DNA of 64,000 nucleotides from CBDFHC01 sp965247585 (GCA_965247585.1 CBDFHC010000003.1:248001-312000); one strand, 5' to 3'; shown: positions 54,424-63,095, counted from the stretch's first letter. Program-made: numbers and translations. The notes: generated by a model not told the origin, from the letters alone.

Positions 54424-54629
54424 GAGCAGCGGCGCTTCTCGTTCTACGCACCTATCAGCAAACGATTTCTCCCTACCTCCCCACGGTGTGCAGGTTTGAG
54501 CCCACCTGCTCTCACTACTCTCACGGTGCCATCAGCCGGCATGGAGTGTTCAAGGGGTTACTGTTGAGCGCGAGGCGGCTGGTGAGGTGTCACCCCTGGG
54601 GAAAGCAGGGATACGACCCGGTGCCTTAG
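54420..54629 (+). CDS. yidD: membrane protein insertion efficiency factor YidD
   Basis: 69 residues with all family landmarks: LRTYQQTISPYLPTVCRFEPTCSHYSHGAISRHG and RRLVRCHPWGKQGYDPVP. YidD is a small amphipathic protein at the inner face of the membrane that helps YidC-dependent insertion. The TTG at 54420 overlaps the rnpA stop. A PQQ-repeat lipoprotein gene separates it from yidC here; the 170-bp gap after it holds nothing recognised. Confidence 0.93.
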   Translation: MRAAALLVLRTYQQTISPYLPTVCRFEPTCSHYSHGAISRHGVFKGLLLSARRLVRCHPWGKQGYDPVP

Positions 54630-54802
54630 TGAATCCCCCGGCTTTTGCCTGGATATTTGGATGACTCTTCTGAATAAACCGTGGAAGGATACGGCCGGGC
54701 CCAACGTGATTTCAGCGAATATGAGACGAAATATGAGCCCGCTTGGATTGCCAACTAGCGAAAGGGGAAGGTCGAATCAGTTGAAAGGGGACCCATTTAA
54801 CG

Positions 54803-56131
54803 GTGGTTCTTAAGCACGCCCTACAAGTGTCTTCCCGGCGAACTCAGGGTGCGCGGGGGGAAAAGGTGTTCGCCATACCTCAGGTCCTTCTCTTCCTCAG
54901 ACGGCTTCCAGCGCTTCTGAGGGCGAAGCGAGGATATGGGTTGCTTGGCGCCGCGTTGCTGGGGTTGGTGATGGTGGCCTGCACGCCGGGAAACGTTATC
55001 GGGTCGGCAGAGGGTTGGACGCCGGTGACCGTGGACGAAGGCACCCTGTACGTGGCCAACCGGGACGGGGAGGTGCTGGCGCTGGACACGGAAAGCGGGG
55101 ACCTGGCTTGGCGGTACTCTCCTCCGGAGGAGGAGGCGCTGGGAGGGGTGTTCGGGCCGCCGGCGGTGGACTCGGAAAAGGTGTACGTGGGAGGGTCGGT
55201 GGGAGATGGGGAGAAGGGCAGGTTGGTGGCGCTGAACCGGGACCGGGTCAGCGGAGACCGGATAGAGTTCGACCGTGGCGAATGGGCGGTGGATATTCGG
55301 GAGGGGCCCATTGTCGGAGGGCCCACGGTTTTCGGCGACACCGTGCTGGTGGGCAGCGAGGATGGCAGGATGTACGCCTTCGATGCGAAGAACGGTGAAG
55401 AAATAGGGTCCTTTGAGACCGAGGGTTTGAAGCTGGGGAAGGACAAGGAGAAGCGGATCTGGTCCACCCCCATAGTTGTTGACGGCGTGGCCTATTTTGG
55501 GGCCATGGACGATTTCTTCTATGCCGTGGAGCTGCTGGAGACGGTGGATGGCGACCGCCGGCATGTGGAGATAACCACGAAGTGGAAGTTCCAGACGGAT
55601 GGCATTGTGTTGGGCCAGGCGCTTGTTATCGACGGGCTGGTGGTGTTTGGATCGTTCGACCGGAAGGTCTACGGGCTGGAGACCGGGGACGGATTTGAGG
55701 GGAGGGACCAGGAGAGGTTGCGGTGGAGTTTCAGCTCTGACAACTGGTTCTGGGCCAGCCCTGTCTCTGACGGGAAGAATATTTACGTGGCCGATATGGA
55801 CGGGAAGGTGTTTGCCCTGCCGCTGGACCGTCGGTCGGGGGACCCGGCCAAGTGGATGCAGGAGTTGGGCCGCGCGGTTTCGGCGACCCCTGTTATTTCC
55901 GGTGGGAAGCTGGTGGTGGCGAGAAAGGACGGGATGGTGTCACGCCTGGGCCTTTCGAACGGGACCGTTGAGAAGATTCCCATTGAACTGGAGAAGGACG
56001 TGAGGGCGCCGCTGGCCGGAGGGGGTTCAGCACGGGAGGAGACGGTTTTCCTGGCAGACCGGGACAGCCGCGTGTGGGCGATAAACGTTCAGGGCTGGCG
56101 GAGCAACCTATTTTTTGATGCTCGGGACTGA
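54803..56131 (+). CDS. PQQ-like beta-propeller lipoprotein (BamB-like)
   Basis: 442 residues by the longest frame. A basic N-region (RAKRGYG) and hydrophobic core lead to lipobox LVMVAC (Cys near residue 60); the rest is repeating propeller blades: GTLYVANRDGEVLALDTESGDLAWRY, VGSEDGRMYAFDAKNGEEIG, GVAYFGAMDDFFYAVE, VVFGSFDRKVYGLETGDG, KNIYVADMDGKVFALPL. Such BamB/PQQ-repeat proteins are scaffolds outside the membrane; enzyme activity is not indicated. The true start may be the GTG at 54866 (VFAIPQVLLFLRR), which has a G-rich run upstream and gives a 39-residue signal. Position between yidD and yidC, 6 bp before yidC, suggests a role in membrane protein insertion or quality control, which is inference. 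Confidence 0.85.
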   Translation: MVLKHALQVSSRRTQGARGEKVFAIPQVLLFLRRLPALLRAKRGYGLLGAALLGLVMVACTPGNVIGSAEGWTPVTVDEGTLYVANRDGEVLALDTESGDLAWRYSPPEEEALGGVFGPPAVDSEKVYVGGSVGDGEKGRLVALNRDRVSGDRIEFDRGEWAVDIREGPIVGGPTVFGDTVLVGSEDGRMYAFDAKNGEEIGSFETEGLKLGKDKEKRIWSTPIVVDGVAYFGAMDDFFYAVELLETVDGDRRHVEITTKWKFQTDGIVLGQALVIDGLVVFGSFDRKVYGLETGDGFEGRDQERLRWSFSSDNWFWASPVSDGKNIYVADMDGKVFALPLDRRSGDPAKWMQELGRAVSATPVISGGKLVVARKDGMVSRLGLSNGTVEKIPIELEKDVRAPLAGGGSAREETVFLADRDSRVWAINVQGWRSNLFFDARD

Positions 56132-56137
56132 ATATAA

Positions 56138-57052
56138 ATGGACGCCATAATGTTCGTGTGGACCGAGGGGATTCTGAGGCCGATGATAAACGCCCTCGTT
56201 TTCCTCTACGCCATATCCGGGAGCCAGATGTGGCTTTCGATAGTAGCCTTTACCGTATTGGTCCGGCTGGCGACTACGCCTCTGACCCTGAGGCAGGTGC
56301 GCCAGATGCGGGCCATGAGCGGGCTACAGCCCAAGCTGGCGGAGCTAAAGGAAAAGTATAAGGGCGAACCCAAGAGGGTATCCCAGGAGACGATGAAGCT
56401 CTACCGGCAGGCCGGGGTTAATCCCCTGGGCTGCATAGGGCCGCTGGCGGTGCAGTTCCCCATCTGGATAGGCCTGTTTCAGGCGCTGATACGGACGCTG
56501 CCGACTAACCCGGACCGGCTAGTATCCCTTTCTGAGAGTCTGTATGCGTGGGTGCCGTTCGTCCACGAGGCGGTACCGCTGAACAGCGGATTTCTGTGGA
56601 TGAACTTGGCGGAGCCGGACCCTACCAACCTGGTGATGCCGCTGCTGGTGGGCGGCTCAACGTGGGTCCAGCAAAAGATGACCACCACACCCTCGGTGGA
56701 CCCCAGGCAGCAATCTACTTCGCAGATGATGCTGTGGATGATGCCCATAATGCTGGGGCTTCTGACCATGACGTTCCCCAGCGGACTGGCGCTGTACTGG
56801 GTGGTGTCCAACTTGGTGGGGATAGGGACGCAGTATTTCGTTACAGGCTGGGAGCCGTTGTTCAAGAGGGCGCCCAAGGCGGACCCCGTGGCGGCGCTCC
56901 AGCCGGAAGAGGAGGCGACAGACAATGGTGGAGCCGCAAGCACAGGAAATGGAAATGACGGCCAAGACCGTCGAAGAGGCCATAGAAGTCGCGCTGCACG
57001 AACTCGACGCCGCTCGAGACGAGGTGGAGGTGGAGGTTCTAAGTCCGGGTAA
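56138..57052 (+). CDS. yidC: YidC/Oxa1-family membrane insertase
   Basis: 304 residues, five helices: SQMWLSIVAFTVLVRLATTPLTLRQVRQMRAM (first core helix and cytoplasmic hairpin with the conserved Arg in LVRLATTPL), LKEKYKGEPKRVSQETMKLYRQAGVNPLGCIGPLAVQFPIWIGLFQALI, and MMLWMMPIMLGLLTMTFPSGLALYWVVSNLVGI. It inserts membrane proteins from the ribosome or Sec translocon. The C-terminus is a 45-residue tail ending in an Arg-rich run (RRRGHRSRAARTRRRSRRG), a plausible ribosome-binding tail as in Oxa1. The last 128 bases overlap jag in another frame. Confidence 0.93.
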   Translation: MDAIMFVWTEGILRPMINALVFLYAISGSQMWLSIVAFTVLVRLATTPLTLRQVRQMRAMSGLQPKLAELKEKYKGEPKRVSQETMKLYRQAGVNPLGCIGPLAVQFPIWIGLFQALIRTLPTNPDRLVSLSESLYAWVPFVHEAVPLNSGFLWMNLAEPDPTNLVMPLLVGGSTWVQQKMTTTPSVDPRQQSTSQMMLWMMPIMLGLLTMTFPSGLALYWVVSNLVGIGTQYFVTGWEPLFKRAPKADPVAALQPEEEATDNGGAASTGNGNDGQDRRRGHRSRAARTRRRSRRGGGGGSKSG

Positions 57053-57602
57053 GCCCGGCTTCTTGGGCATCCGGTCCGAGATGGCCCGGGTGCGCATTCG
57101 AAAGCTTTCGGCGCATGAGGACGGGGGCTCCAAGGCCATGGAGACCGTGTCCAGGATACTGGAGCTGATGAACGTTTCCGCGTTGGCCACGCTGAGCAGC
57201 GCCTACGATGAGGAGGCCGGCGGTCCGCTGGTTGACATTGAGGGAGAGGACTCCGGTCTGTTGATTGGCCGCCGCGGAGAGACGCTCCGGGCTTATCAGT
57301 TTATTGTGAATGTGATCGTGAACAGGGGCCGGGAGGAACCGGTCCGAGTGATGCTGGACGTGGAGCAGTACCGCAGCCGGAGGCAGTCTGCGCTTAAGGA
57401 TCTGGCGCGCCGGATGGCGGAGAAGGTGGTGGCTACGGGTAGGCCGGTGATGTTGGAGCCCATGCCCCCGGCGGACCGGCGGATCGTCCACATGGCCTTG
57501 GCGGACCACCCCCTGGTGACCACGGAGAGCGAGGGCAGGGGGCCGGATCGCAGGGTAGCCATCAGTCCAAATCAAGGAGGCAGAGAAGGGGAGGTCAGGT
57601 AG
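56925..57602 (+). CDS. jag: Jag/KhpB RNA-binding protein (Jag-N, KH, R3H)
   Basis: 225 residues: Jag-N domain (TVEEAIEVALHELDAARDEVEVEVLSPGKPGFLGI), a KH-like domain (VDIEGEDSGLLIGRRGETLRAYQFIVNVIVNRG with the GRRG loop) and an R3H domain (RRMAEKVVATGRPVMLEPMPPADRRIVHMALADH). KhpB-type proteins bind RNA and influence cell division and elongation. The ATG at 56925 (GGAGG at about 10 bases) is used; an ATG eight codons later is possible. The first 128 bases lie inside yidC, so the genes are tightly coupled. Confidence 0.92.
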   Translation: MVEPQAQEMEMTAKTVEEAIEVALHELDAARDEVEVEVLSPGKPGFLGIRSEMARVRIRKLSAHEDGGSKAMETVSRILELMNVSALATLSSAYDEEAGGPLVDIEGEDSGLLIGRRGETLRAYQFIVNVIVNRGREEPVRVMLDVEQYRSRRQSALKDLARRMAEKVVATGRPVMLEPMPPADRRIVHMALADHPLVTTESEGRGPDRRVAISPNQGGREGEVR

Positions 57603-57704
57603 GGGCGGGTAGTCCCCATCCCGGCTTCCCCCGAGAGGCGTTCTGCCAGGGACGTTGTTTCAGATTCGAGGCTATTATGAGTGGAAACGGATGAGAGACT
57701 TGCG

Positions 57705-57734
57705 TTGACCGAAATGAAAGGGGCGACGTATAAT
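57705..57734 (+). promoter_or_regulatory. Strong promoter-like sequence at the purF start
   Basis: TTGACC (57705-57710), 18 bases, TATAAT (57729-57734). Transcription would begin near 57741, where an in-frame GTG of purF lies, suggesting a leaderless mRNA. Confidence 0.55.
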
Positions 57735-57740
57735 CCGCGC

Positions 57741-59195
57741 GTGAGGCACAGGGCTGGGATCCCACAGCCATATCAGCCAACCGACCATCCCCGAGAAGAG
57801 TGTGGGGTGGTTGCTGCATATACACCGAAAGACCACGCGGCACGCGCGGTCTTTTTTGGTCTCTTCGCCTTGCAGCACCGGGGGCAGGAGAGCGCGGGGA
57901 TAGCGGCGTCCGACGGCGAGCAGATACGGATGCACACCAGCATGGGGCTGGTGACGCAGGCGTTCCGTGAAGAGACGCTGACGCCCTTGGTAGGCGAGAT
58001 GGCCATTGGCCACACCCGGTACTCGACCACCGGGTCCAGCAGGCTGGCCAACGCCCAGCCCTTCAAGGTGAACGGGGCGCACGGAGAGTTGGCGCTGGCG
58101 CACAACGGAAATCTCATCAACGCGGTGGCGCTGCGGAAGGAGTTGGAGGAGGGGTGGGGTTGCAGCTTTAACTCCAGCACTGACTCGGAGGTGCTGGCGC
58201 ACCTGCTGGCGGGCGCGCCGGGACAGACTTGGCAGGAGCGTGTGGGCTACTGCATGCGTAACGTGCAAGGCGCGTTTTCGGCGGTGGTGCAGACCAGCGA
58301 CGCGATAATGGGGATAAAGGACCCGTTGGGAGTGCGGCCGCTGTGCCTGGGAAAGCTGGACGGCGGATGGGTGATAGCCTCGGAGTCTTGCGCGCTGGAC
58401 CACCTGGGGGCGGAGTTCGAGCGAGAGCTGGAGCCCGGCGAGGCGGTGCGGATAGACAAGAACGGCGTGGAGTCGTATGTGTGGCCCGGGCGGGACGGCC
58501 GCCGGGCGATGTGCGTATTTGAGCTGATATATTTCGCCAGGCCGGACAGTCTGGTGGACGATAGGCAGGTGTACGGGCGCCGCGTGGCCATGGGAGCCAA
58601 GCTGGCGCAGGAGTATCCCGCGGACGCGGACCTGGTCATAGGGATACCTGACTCGGCCACGGCCGCGGCCATGGGCTACGCCCAAGCGGCAGGCCTGCCG
58701 TACAGCGACGGGTTGGTGAAGAACCGTTACGTGGGCCGGACCTTTATAGAGCCGGACCAGCGGCTGCGGGAACTGGACGTGCAGCTAAAGTTCAACCCGC
58801 TGCCGGAGGTGATCTCCGGGAAGCGGATTGTGGTGGTGGACGACAGTATTGTTCGCGGCACAACCACGCCCCGGGTGGTGAAGTTGCTGAGGAAGGCTGG
58901 GGCGACGGAGATTCATATGAGGGTGTGCGCGCCGCCGATTCAGTGGCCGTGCCACTTTGGCGTCGATATGGCGACGCGCCGGGAGTTGATAGCGGCGAAC
59001 TACAGCGTGGAGGAGATCCGGCAGAAGATAGACGTGGACACCCTGGGGTTTCTGAGCGTGGAAGGGCTCATGGAGGTGGTGGCCGCGGGGAACGGGGGCT
59101 TCTGCAACGCTTGCTTCACCGGGCGGTACCCAATACCCGTGCAGTTGGAGATGGACAAGCTGGTGCTGGAGCGGCACGAGACCCAGGTCCCCTAG
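57741..59195 (+). CDS. purF: amidophosphoribosyltransferase
   Basis: 484 residues from the chosen GTG. The N-terminal nucleophile Cys is in HPREECGVVAAY after a propeptide of about 20 residues, which is removed by autocleavage. The glutaminase domain has GHTRYSTTGSS and ALAHNGNLIN; the phosphoribosyltransferase domain has the PRPP loop IVVVDDSIVRGTTTPRVVKLL. Cys residues in MCVFELIYFARPDS, WPCHFG and GFCNACFTG mark the Fe-S-containing B. subtilis type. It makes phosphoribosylamine, the first step of purine synthesis. The start is debatable: frames also open at GTG 57681 and ATG 57714, but these lie upstream of a strong TTGACC-TATAAT pair, so GTG 57741 as a leaderless start is favoured. Confidence 0.9.
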   Translation: MRHRAGIPQPYQPTDHPREECGVVAAYTPKDHAARAVFFGLFALQHRGQESAGIAASDGEQIRMHTSMGLVTQAFREETLTPLVGEMAIGHTRYSTTGSSRLANAQPFKVNGAHGELALAHNGNLINAVALRKELEEGWGCSFNSSTDSEVLAHLLAGAPGQTWQERVGYCMRNVQGAFSAVVQTSDAIMGIKDPLGVRPLCLGKLDGGWVIASESCALDHLGAEFERELEPGEAVRIDKNGVESYVWPGRDGRRAMCVFELIYFARPDSLVDDRQVYGRRVAMGAKLAQEYPADADLVIGIPDSATAAAMGYAQAAGLPYSDGLVKNRYVGRTFIEPDQRLRELDVQLKFNPLPEVISGKRIVVVDDSIVRGTTTPRVVKLLRKAGATEIHMRVCAPPIQWPCHFGVDMATRRELIAANYSVEEIRQKIDVDTLGFLSVEGLMEVVAAGNGGFCNACFTGRYPIPVQLEMDKLVLERHETQVP

Positions 59196-59389
59196 ACCTT
59201 CCGGTGCGGCGGCGCCAAATGTGGCGTGTGCAGCTATGTTGGGGCAATCAGTGATGGCGGTGGATATTGCTACCCAGGGGTATCGAGACGGCGACTCTCG
59301 ACGTGACTCGAGATTCCAGGATCCTCACAGGCGGACTTTCCGAACGGGTTAGGACTCCCCCGGAATGACGGACACTAGGAGTAGTTGGT

Positions 59390-60406
59390 TTGGCGTCTGA
59401 AGCGTATAGGGCGGCGGGGGTCGACCTTGCGGCCGCGGAGGGGGCCAAGGAGCGGATTAGGGCCTTGGCGGCCCTGACCCACGGGCCCCAGGTGTTGGGG
59501 AAGTCCGGTGGGTTCGCCGGGATGTTCCGGCTGGAGGGTTACAGCCGGCCGGTCTTGGTGGCTAGCACGGACGGGGTGGGGACTAAACTGAAGGTCGCGT
59601 CGCTGCTGGGGCACTACGAGTCGCTGGGGATGGACCTGGTGAACCTGAACGTGGACGATATTGTGACCTGCGGCGCGAAGCCGCTGTTTTTCCTCGACTA
59701 TATTTCGGTGCCCCGGCTGGACGACCAGGTGCTGGAACCGTTGATCCGTGGGATGGTCTGGGCGTGCAAAGAGGCCGAGTGCGCGTTGATCGGCGGAGAG
59801 ACGGCGCAGTCGCCTGGGATGTACGCCGGGGACCAGTTCGACTTGGCGGGCACTGTGGTAGGAGTGGTGGAGGAGGGAGCGGCTATGGCGCCTTCGGAGA
59901 TCGCCCCTGGCGACGCGGTACTGGGGCTGCCCTCCAGCGGGCTGCACACCAACGGCTTCTCGCTGGTGCGCAAGGTGTTCAATGTCGATGATGAGCCTGC
60001 GGTGCTGTACCAGAGGTACGACGAGCTGGCGCACACGTTGGGGGAGGAGCTGTTAATCCCTCACAGGTGCTACTATCCGTTGCTGGCGCCGCATTACGCC
60101 CGGATAAAGGCGATGGCGCACATAAGCGGCGGCGGCATCACGGGGAACATCGCCCGGGTGCTGCCGGACGGGGTGCGGGCGGTGGTGAGGCGCGGCACAT
60201 GGGAACCGCAGCCCATCTTCGAGCTGGTTCGGAAAGCCGGCGGGCTGGACGCCGAGGAGATGTTCCAGGTGTTCAACATGGGCATCGGCATGGCGCTGGT
60301 GTGCGATGCGGCGGAGGTGGAGCCGCTTCGGCGGGCGCTGCCGGAGGCGAAGGTGATTGGCGAGGTGGTGAAGGGCGAGGGGGCGCCGAAGGTTGCTATT
60401 GAGTAA
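59390..60406 (+). CDS. purM: phosphoribosylformylglycinamidine cyclo-ligase
   Basis: 338 residues of the PurM/AIR synthetase family: YRAAGVDLAAAEGAKERIR, VASTDGVGTKLKVA, GMDLVNLNVDDIVTCGAKPLFFLDYIS, CALIGGETAQSPGMY, LGLPSSGLHTNGFSLVRKV and AHISGGGITGNIARVLP. It closes the imidazole ring with ATP, the fifth step of purine synthesis. The TTG at 59390 has AGGAG about 7 bases upstream. It lies 194 bp after purF; the gap holds the hairpin TCTCGA-CGTGAC-TCGAGA but nothing more. Confidence 0.94.
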   Translation: MASEAYRAAGVDLAAAEGAKERIRALAALTHGPQVLGKSGGFAGMFRLEGYSRPVLVASTDGVGTKLKVASLLGHYESLGMDLVNLNVDDIVTCGAKPLFFLDYISVPRLDDQVLEPLIRGMVWACKEAECALIGGETAQSPGMYAGDQFDLAGTVVGVVEEGAAMAPSEIAPGDAVLGLPSSGLHTNGFSLVRKVFNVDDEPAVLYQRYDELAHTLGEELLIPHRCYYPLLAPHYARIKAMAHISGGGITGNIARVLPDGVRAVVRRGTWEPQPIFELVRKAGGLDAEEMFQVFNMGIGMALVCDAAEVEPLRRALPEAKVIGEVVKGEGAPKVAIE

Positions 60407-60509
60407 CCGGTCTCAGTGGGCAGACGGTTGAAGCGATTTTTATAAAGTAACCGGTGTCATGGAGTTCCCGGATGGACCGGCCGCAAACTTATGTAGGGGT
60501 AGAAAAACG

Positions 60510-62033
60510 TTGAAAGCTCTGGTTAGCGTTTATAACAAGTCGGGGATCGCGGAGTTCGCGCGGGCGCTGCACGGCGCGGGGGTGGAGATGTACAGCACCG
60601 GCGGGACCTACGACCTCCTTTCCAAGGACGCGGGGGTACCGGTGCGAAAGGTGTCGGACCTGGTGGGATTCCCGGAGATTCTGGAGGGCCGGGTGAAGAC
60701 GCTGCATCCCAGGGTGCACGGCGGGTTGCTGGCGCGCCGGGACAGGCCGGAGCACATGGCGGAGTTGGAGCGGGAGGGGATAGAGACCATAGATATGGTG
60801 GTGGTGAACCTCTATCCGTTTGTGGAGACGGTTCGCCAGGCCGGGGTGACGCTGGACGACGCGCTGGAGAACATCGACATCGGCGGGCCGACCATGCTGC
60901 GGGCGGGGGCGAAGAACTTCCCCTTTGTGACCGTGGTGGTGGACCCGGCGGACTACGGCTGGGTAGGTGAGAAGCTTTCGGGGGAGGGGTTGTCGCAAGT
61001 GGAGCGCCAGGGGCTGGCTCAGAAGGCGTTTCGGCACGTCTCCCAGTACGACGCGGCGGTTTCCAGCTACCTTTCGGGCGAGAGCGGCGGCCTGCCATCG
61101 GACCTGACGCTGGCGTACAGCAGGCGTCAAGAGCTTCGATACGGGGAGAACCCGCACCAGGCAGGGGCGCTTTATGCCCCGGCGTCCGGGGGTGGCGGTT
61201 TCCCTGAGGCTGACCTGCTGCATGGGAAAGAGCTTTCGTATAACAACATCATGGACGCCGATGCCGCGTGGCGGGTGGTGAGCGACTTCGAGGAGCAGGC
61301 GGTGGCGGTGATAAAGCACTCCAACCCCTGCGGGCTGGCGTGTCACGCCAGTCAGGTGGAAGCGTACCGGCGAGCGTATGACGGGGACACGGTCTCGGCC
61401 TTCGGCGGGATAGTTGGCTTCAACCGTCGTGTCGACGGGGAGACGGCGGAGGCGATGAAGGGGATTTTTTACGAGGTGGTGGTGGCCCCGGGCTACGAGC
61501 CGGAGGCGCTGGAAGTGCTAACGCGGCGAAAAAACTTGAGAATACTGCAGATGCCGGACGGCAACGGCAACGGGGCGGGTCTGGACCTGCGCCCGGTGGC
61601 CGGGGGGCTGCTGGTGCAGGAGCCGGACACCGCAACCGAGGACGTGTCGTCCTGGAAGACAGCGACGTCGCGGCCGCCGACGGAGGAGGAGATGGCGGAC
61701 CTGTTGTTCGCCTGGAAAGCGGCCAAGCATATAAAGTCCAACGCCATCGTTGTGGCGAAGGGTCAGGCGTTGCTGGGCATGGGGGCGGGGCAGCCGAACC
61801 GGGTGATCAGCGTGAGCCTGGCACTTGGAGGCGCGGGGGACAACGCCAAAGGGAGCGTGCTGGCGTCCGACGCCTTCTTCCCGTTCTCGGACAGCGTGGA
61901 GACGGCGGCGGCGGGCGGTGTGACGGCCATAGTGCAGCCTGGCGGCTCCATACGGGACGAGGACTCGGTGGAGGCGGCCAATCGGCACGGCCTGGCCATG
62001 GTGTTCACCGGCCGCCGCCACTTCCGCCACTGA
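60510..62033 (+). CDS. purH: bifunctional AICAR formyltransferase / IMP cyclohydrolase
   Basis: 507 residues. The N-terminal MGS-like IMP cyclohydrolase domain opens KALVSVYNKSGIAEFARALHGAGVEMYSTGGTYDLL and has GRVKTLHPRVHGGLLARRD and NIDIGGPTMLRAGAKN. The AICAR transformylase domain shows LRYGENPHQAGALY, AVIKHSNPCGLA (Lys-His of the catalytic pair), AFGGIVGFNRRVDGETAEAM, NAIVVAKGQALLGMGAGQPNRV and DAFFPFSDSVE. It performs the last two steps of IMP synthesis. The TTG at 60510 gives the normal family N-terminus; an ATG 17 codons earlier lacks a ribosome site. Confidence 0.94.
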   Translation: MKALVSVYNKSGIAEFARALHGAGVEMYSTGGTYDLLSKDAGVPVRKVSDLVGFPEILEGRVKTLHPRVHGGLLARRDRPEHMAELEREGIETIDMVVVNLYPFVETVRQAGVTLDDALENIDIGGPTMLRAGAKNFPFVTVVVDPADYGWVGEKLSGEGLSQVERQGLAQKAFRHVSQYDAAVSSYLSGESGGLPSDLTLAYSRRQELRYGENPHQAGALYAPASGGGGFPEADLLHGKELSYNNIMDADAAWRVVSDFEEQAVAVIKHSNPCGLACHASQVEAYRRAYDGDTVSAFGGIVGFNRRVDGETAEAMKGIFYEVVVAPGYEPEALEVLTRRKNLRILQMPDGNGNGAGLDLRPVAGGLLVQEPDTATEDVSSWKTATSRPPTEEEMADLLFAWKAAKHIKSNAIVVAKGQALLGMGAGQPNRVISVSLALGGAGDNAKGSVLASDAFFPFSDSVETAAAGGVTAIVQPGGSIRDEDSVEAANRHGLAMVFTGRRHFRH

Positions 62034-62320
62034 GAGATTTGCCTCGAAAATAGATACTTCGTCCCTTGAAGGACACCCAGCAAGGGGGAGTCCAGAGGGG
62101 GACAACCCCCTTTCGCGGGAGTCTGAGGGTGTCCCTCAGAAAAACTATTAAAAACCTTTCTGGGCGGGTGAGCGGGAACCACCAACCTTCGATCTGTAGC
62201 CCTTAGATGCAGCCAACCTTCGCCCTAGTTGCTGGGTACCGAAATAGTTCAGTCTGCGTACAGGTGGAATCTCCCGGCCCATATTTGCATTTCTGGTGGT
62301 GCCCCAATTCCGTCGGGGCA
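62034..62320 (+). repeat. Interspersed repeat copy L
   Basis: The convergent spacer between purH and the endonuclease III-like gene is a full plus-strand copy: AATAGATACTTCGTCCCTTG, GGGGGAGTCCAGAGGGGG, perfect hairpin TCTGAGGG-TGT-CCCTCAGA at 62122-62140, AAAAACCTTTCTGGGCGGGT, GGGAACCACCAACC, CTGTAGCCCTTAGATGCAGC, ACCGAAATAGTTCAGTCTGC and TTTCTGGTGGTGCCCC. It is a good reference for the family with copies E, G and J. Confidence 0.82.
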
Positions 62321-62347
62321 TCCGGGATTGTCTTAAACACCAGGTTG

Positions 62348-63016
62348 CTAGTTTGCTGCAACGGTTTTGAGCCCCACCGGACACACATCCAGCAGGCAGC
62401 AGCCCTTACACAGAGGCCGTTTTTTACAGACGTCCTTGCCGTGCTTGACCAGGAGGCCGTGGTACTCGTTGAAGAGCGGCACGTTGGCTGGTAGCGAGGT
62501 GTGGAAGACCTGCTGGTACTCATCGTAAGTGGTGGCGCCCTGGTCCAGGCCCAGCCGTTCCAGAACGCGGCGGGTGTAGGCGTCTATGACGAAAGAAGGA
62601 AGTTCGGCGGCGTAAAGCACAATGTCGTCGGCGGTCTCGGGGCCGATGCCGTAAATGGACAGCAGTTCGTCTCGGAGGCAGGCGGGGTTGCCGTGGAGCA
62701 GCGAGTCGAGGTCGCCGTGATGGGCGCCCCAGAGGTAGGCCATAAACGCCTTCACCTTTTTCGCCTTGGCGTTAAAGTAGCCCGAGGGTTGAATAAGCTG
62801 GGCCAGGTCGGCTTCGGGGATGTCCCGCAGGGCCTCCGGGGACAGCACGCCCGCGTTTTTGAGGTTGTTCAAGGCCTTTTCCACGTTGGTCCAGGCGGTG
62901 GACTGGGTCAGTATGGCGCCGATGATGATCTCGAACGGTGAGTCGCCGGGCCACCAGTGCTGCGGCCCGTAGGCGTGGAAGAGCCGATCATATATATGGA
63001 TCAAGGACACCCTCAC
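62348..63016 (-). CDS. endonuclease III-like HhH-GPD DNA glycosylase with Fe-S cluster
   Basis: 222 residues: FEIIIGAILTQSTAWTNVEKAL at the N-terminus, the helix-hairpin-helix LLSIYGIGPETADDIVL, catalytic Asp in VIDAYTRRVLERLGL and a C-terminal Fe-S loop with Cys spacing C-x5-C-x2-C-x5-C (CKKRPLCKGCCLLDVC). In endonuclease III the HhH contains GRKTA with the lyase Lys; here the pair is Pro-Glu, so a pure glycosylase without lyase action, as in alkylbase glycosylases of this family, is more likely. The GTG at 63016 lies in a repeat-derived GTGTGAGGGTGTCC stretch; the TTG four codons on is another candidate. Confidence 0.85.
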   Translation of the reverse strand: MRVSLIHIYDRLFHAYGPQHWWPGDSPFEIIIGAILTQSTAWTNVEKALNNLKNAGVLSPEALRDIPEADLAQLIQPSGYFNAKAKKVKAFMAYLWGAHHGDLDSLLHGNPACLRDELLSIYGIGPETADDIVLYAAELPSFVIDAYTRRVLERLGLDQGATTYDEYQQVFHTSLPANVPLFNEYHGLLVKHGKDVCKKRPLCKGCCLLDVCPVGLKTVAAN

Positions 63017-63035
63017 ACCCCCGGCAGGAGACCCA
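63005..63035 (-). repeat. Repeat fragment at the glycosylase start
   Basis: TGCCGGGGGTGTGAGGGTGT on the minus strand matches the left half of the central module (TGCCGGGAGTCTGAGGGTGT in other copies) with two changes. It covers the start codon and ribosome-site region of the endonuclease III-like gene. Confidence 0.5.
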
Positions 63036-63095
63036 TCCGCCGCCGGCGGACTGGACCATGGAATCGGGACCGGCTAATTGACATAAAGCTGGCAG

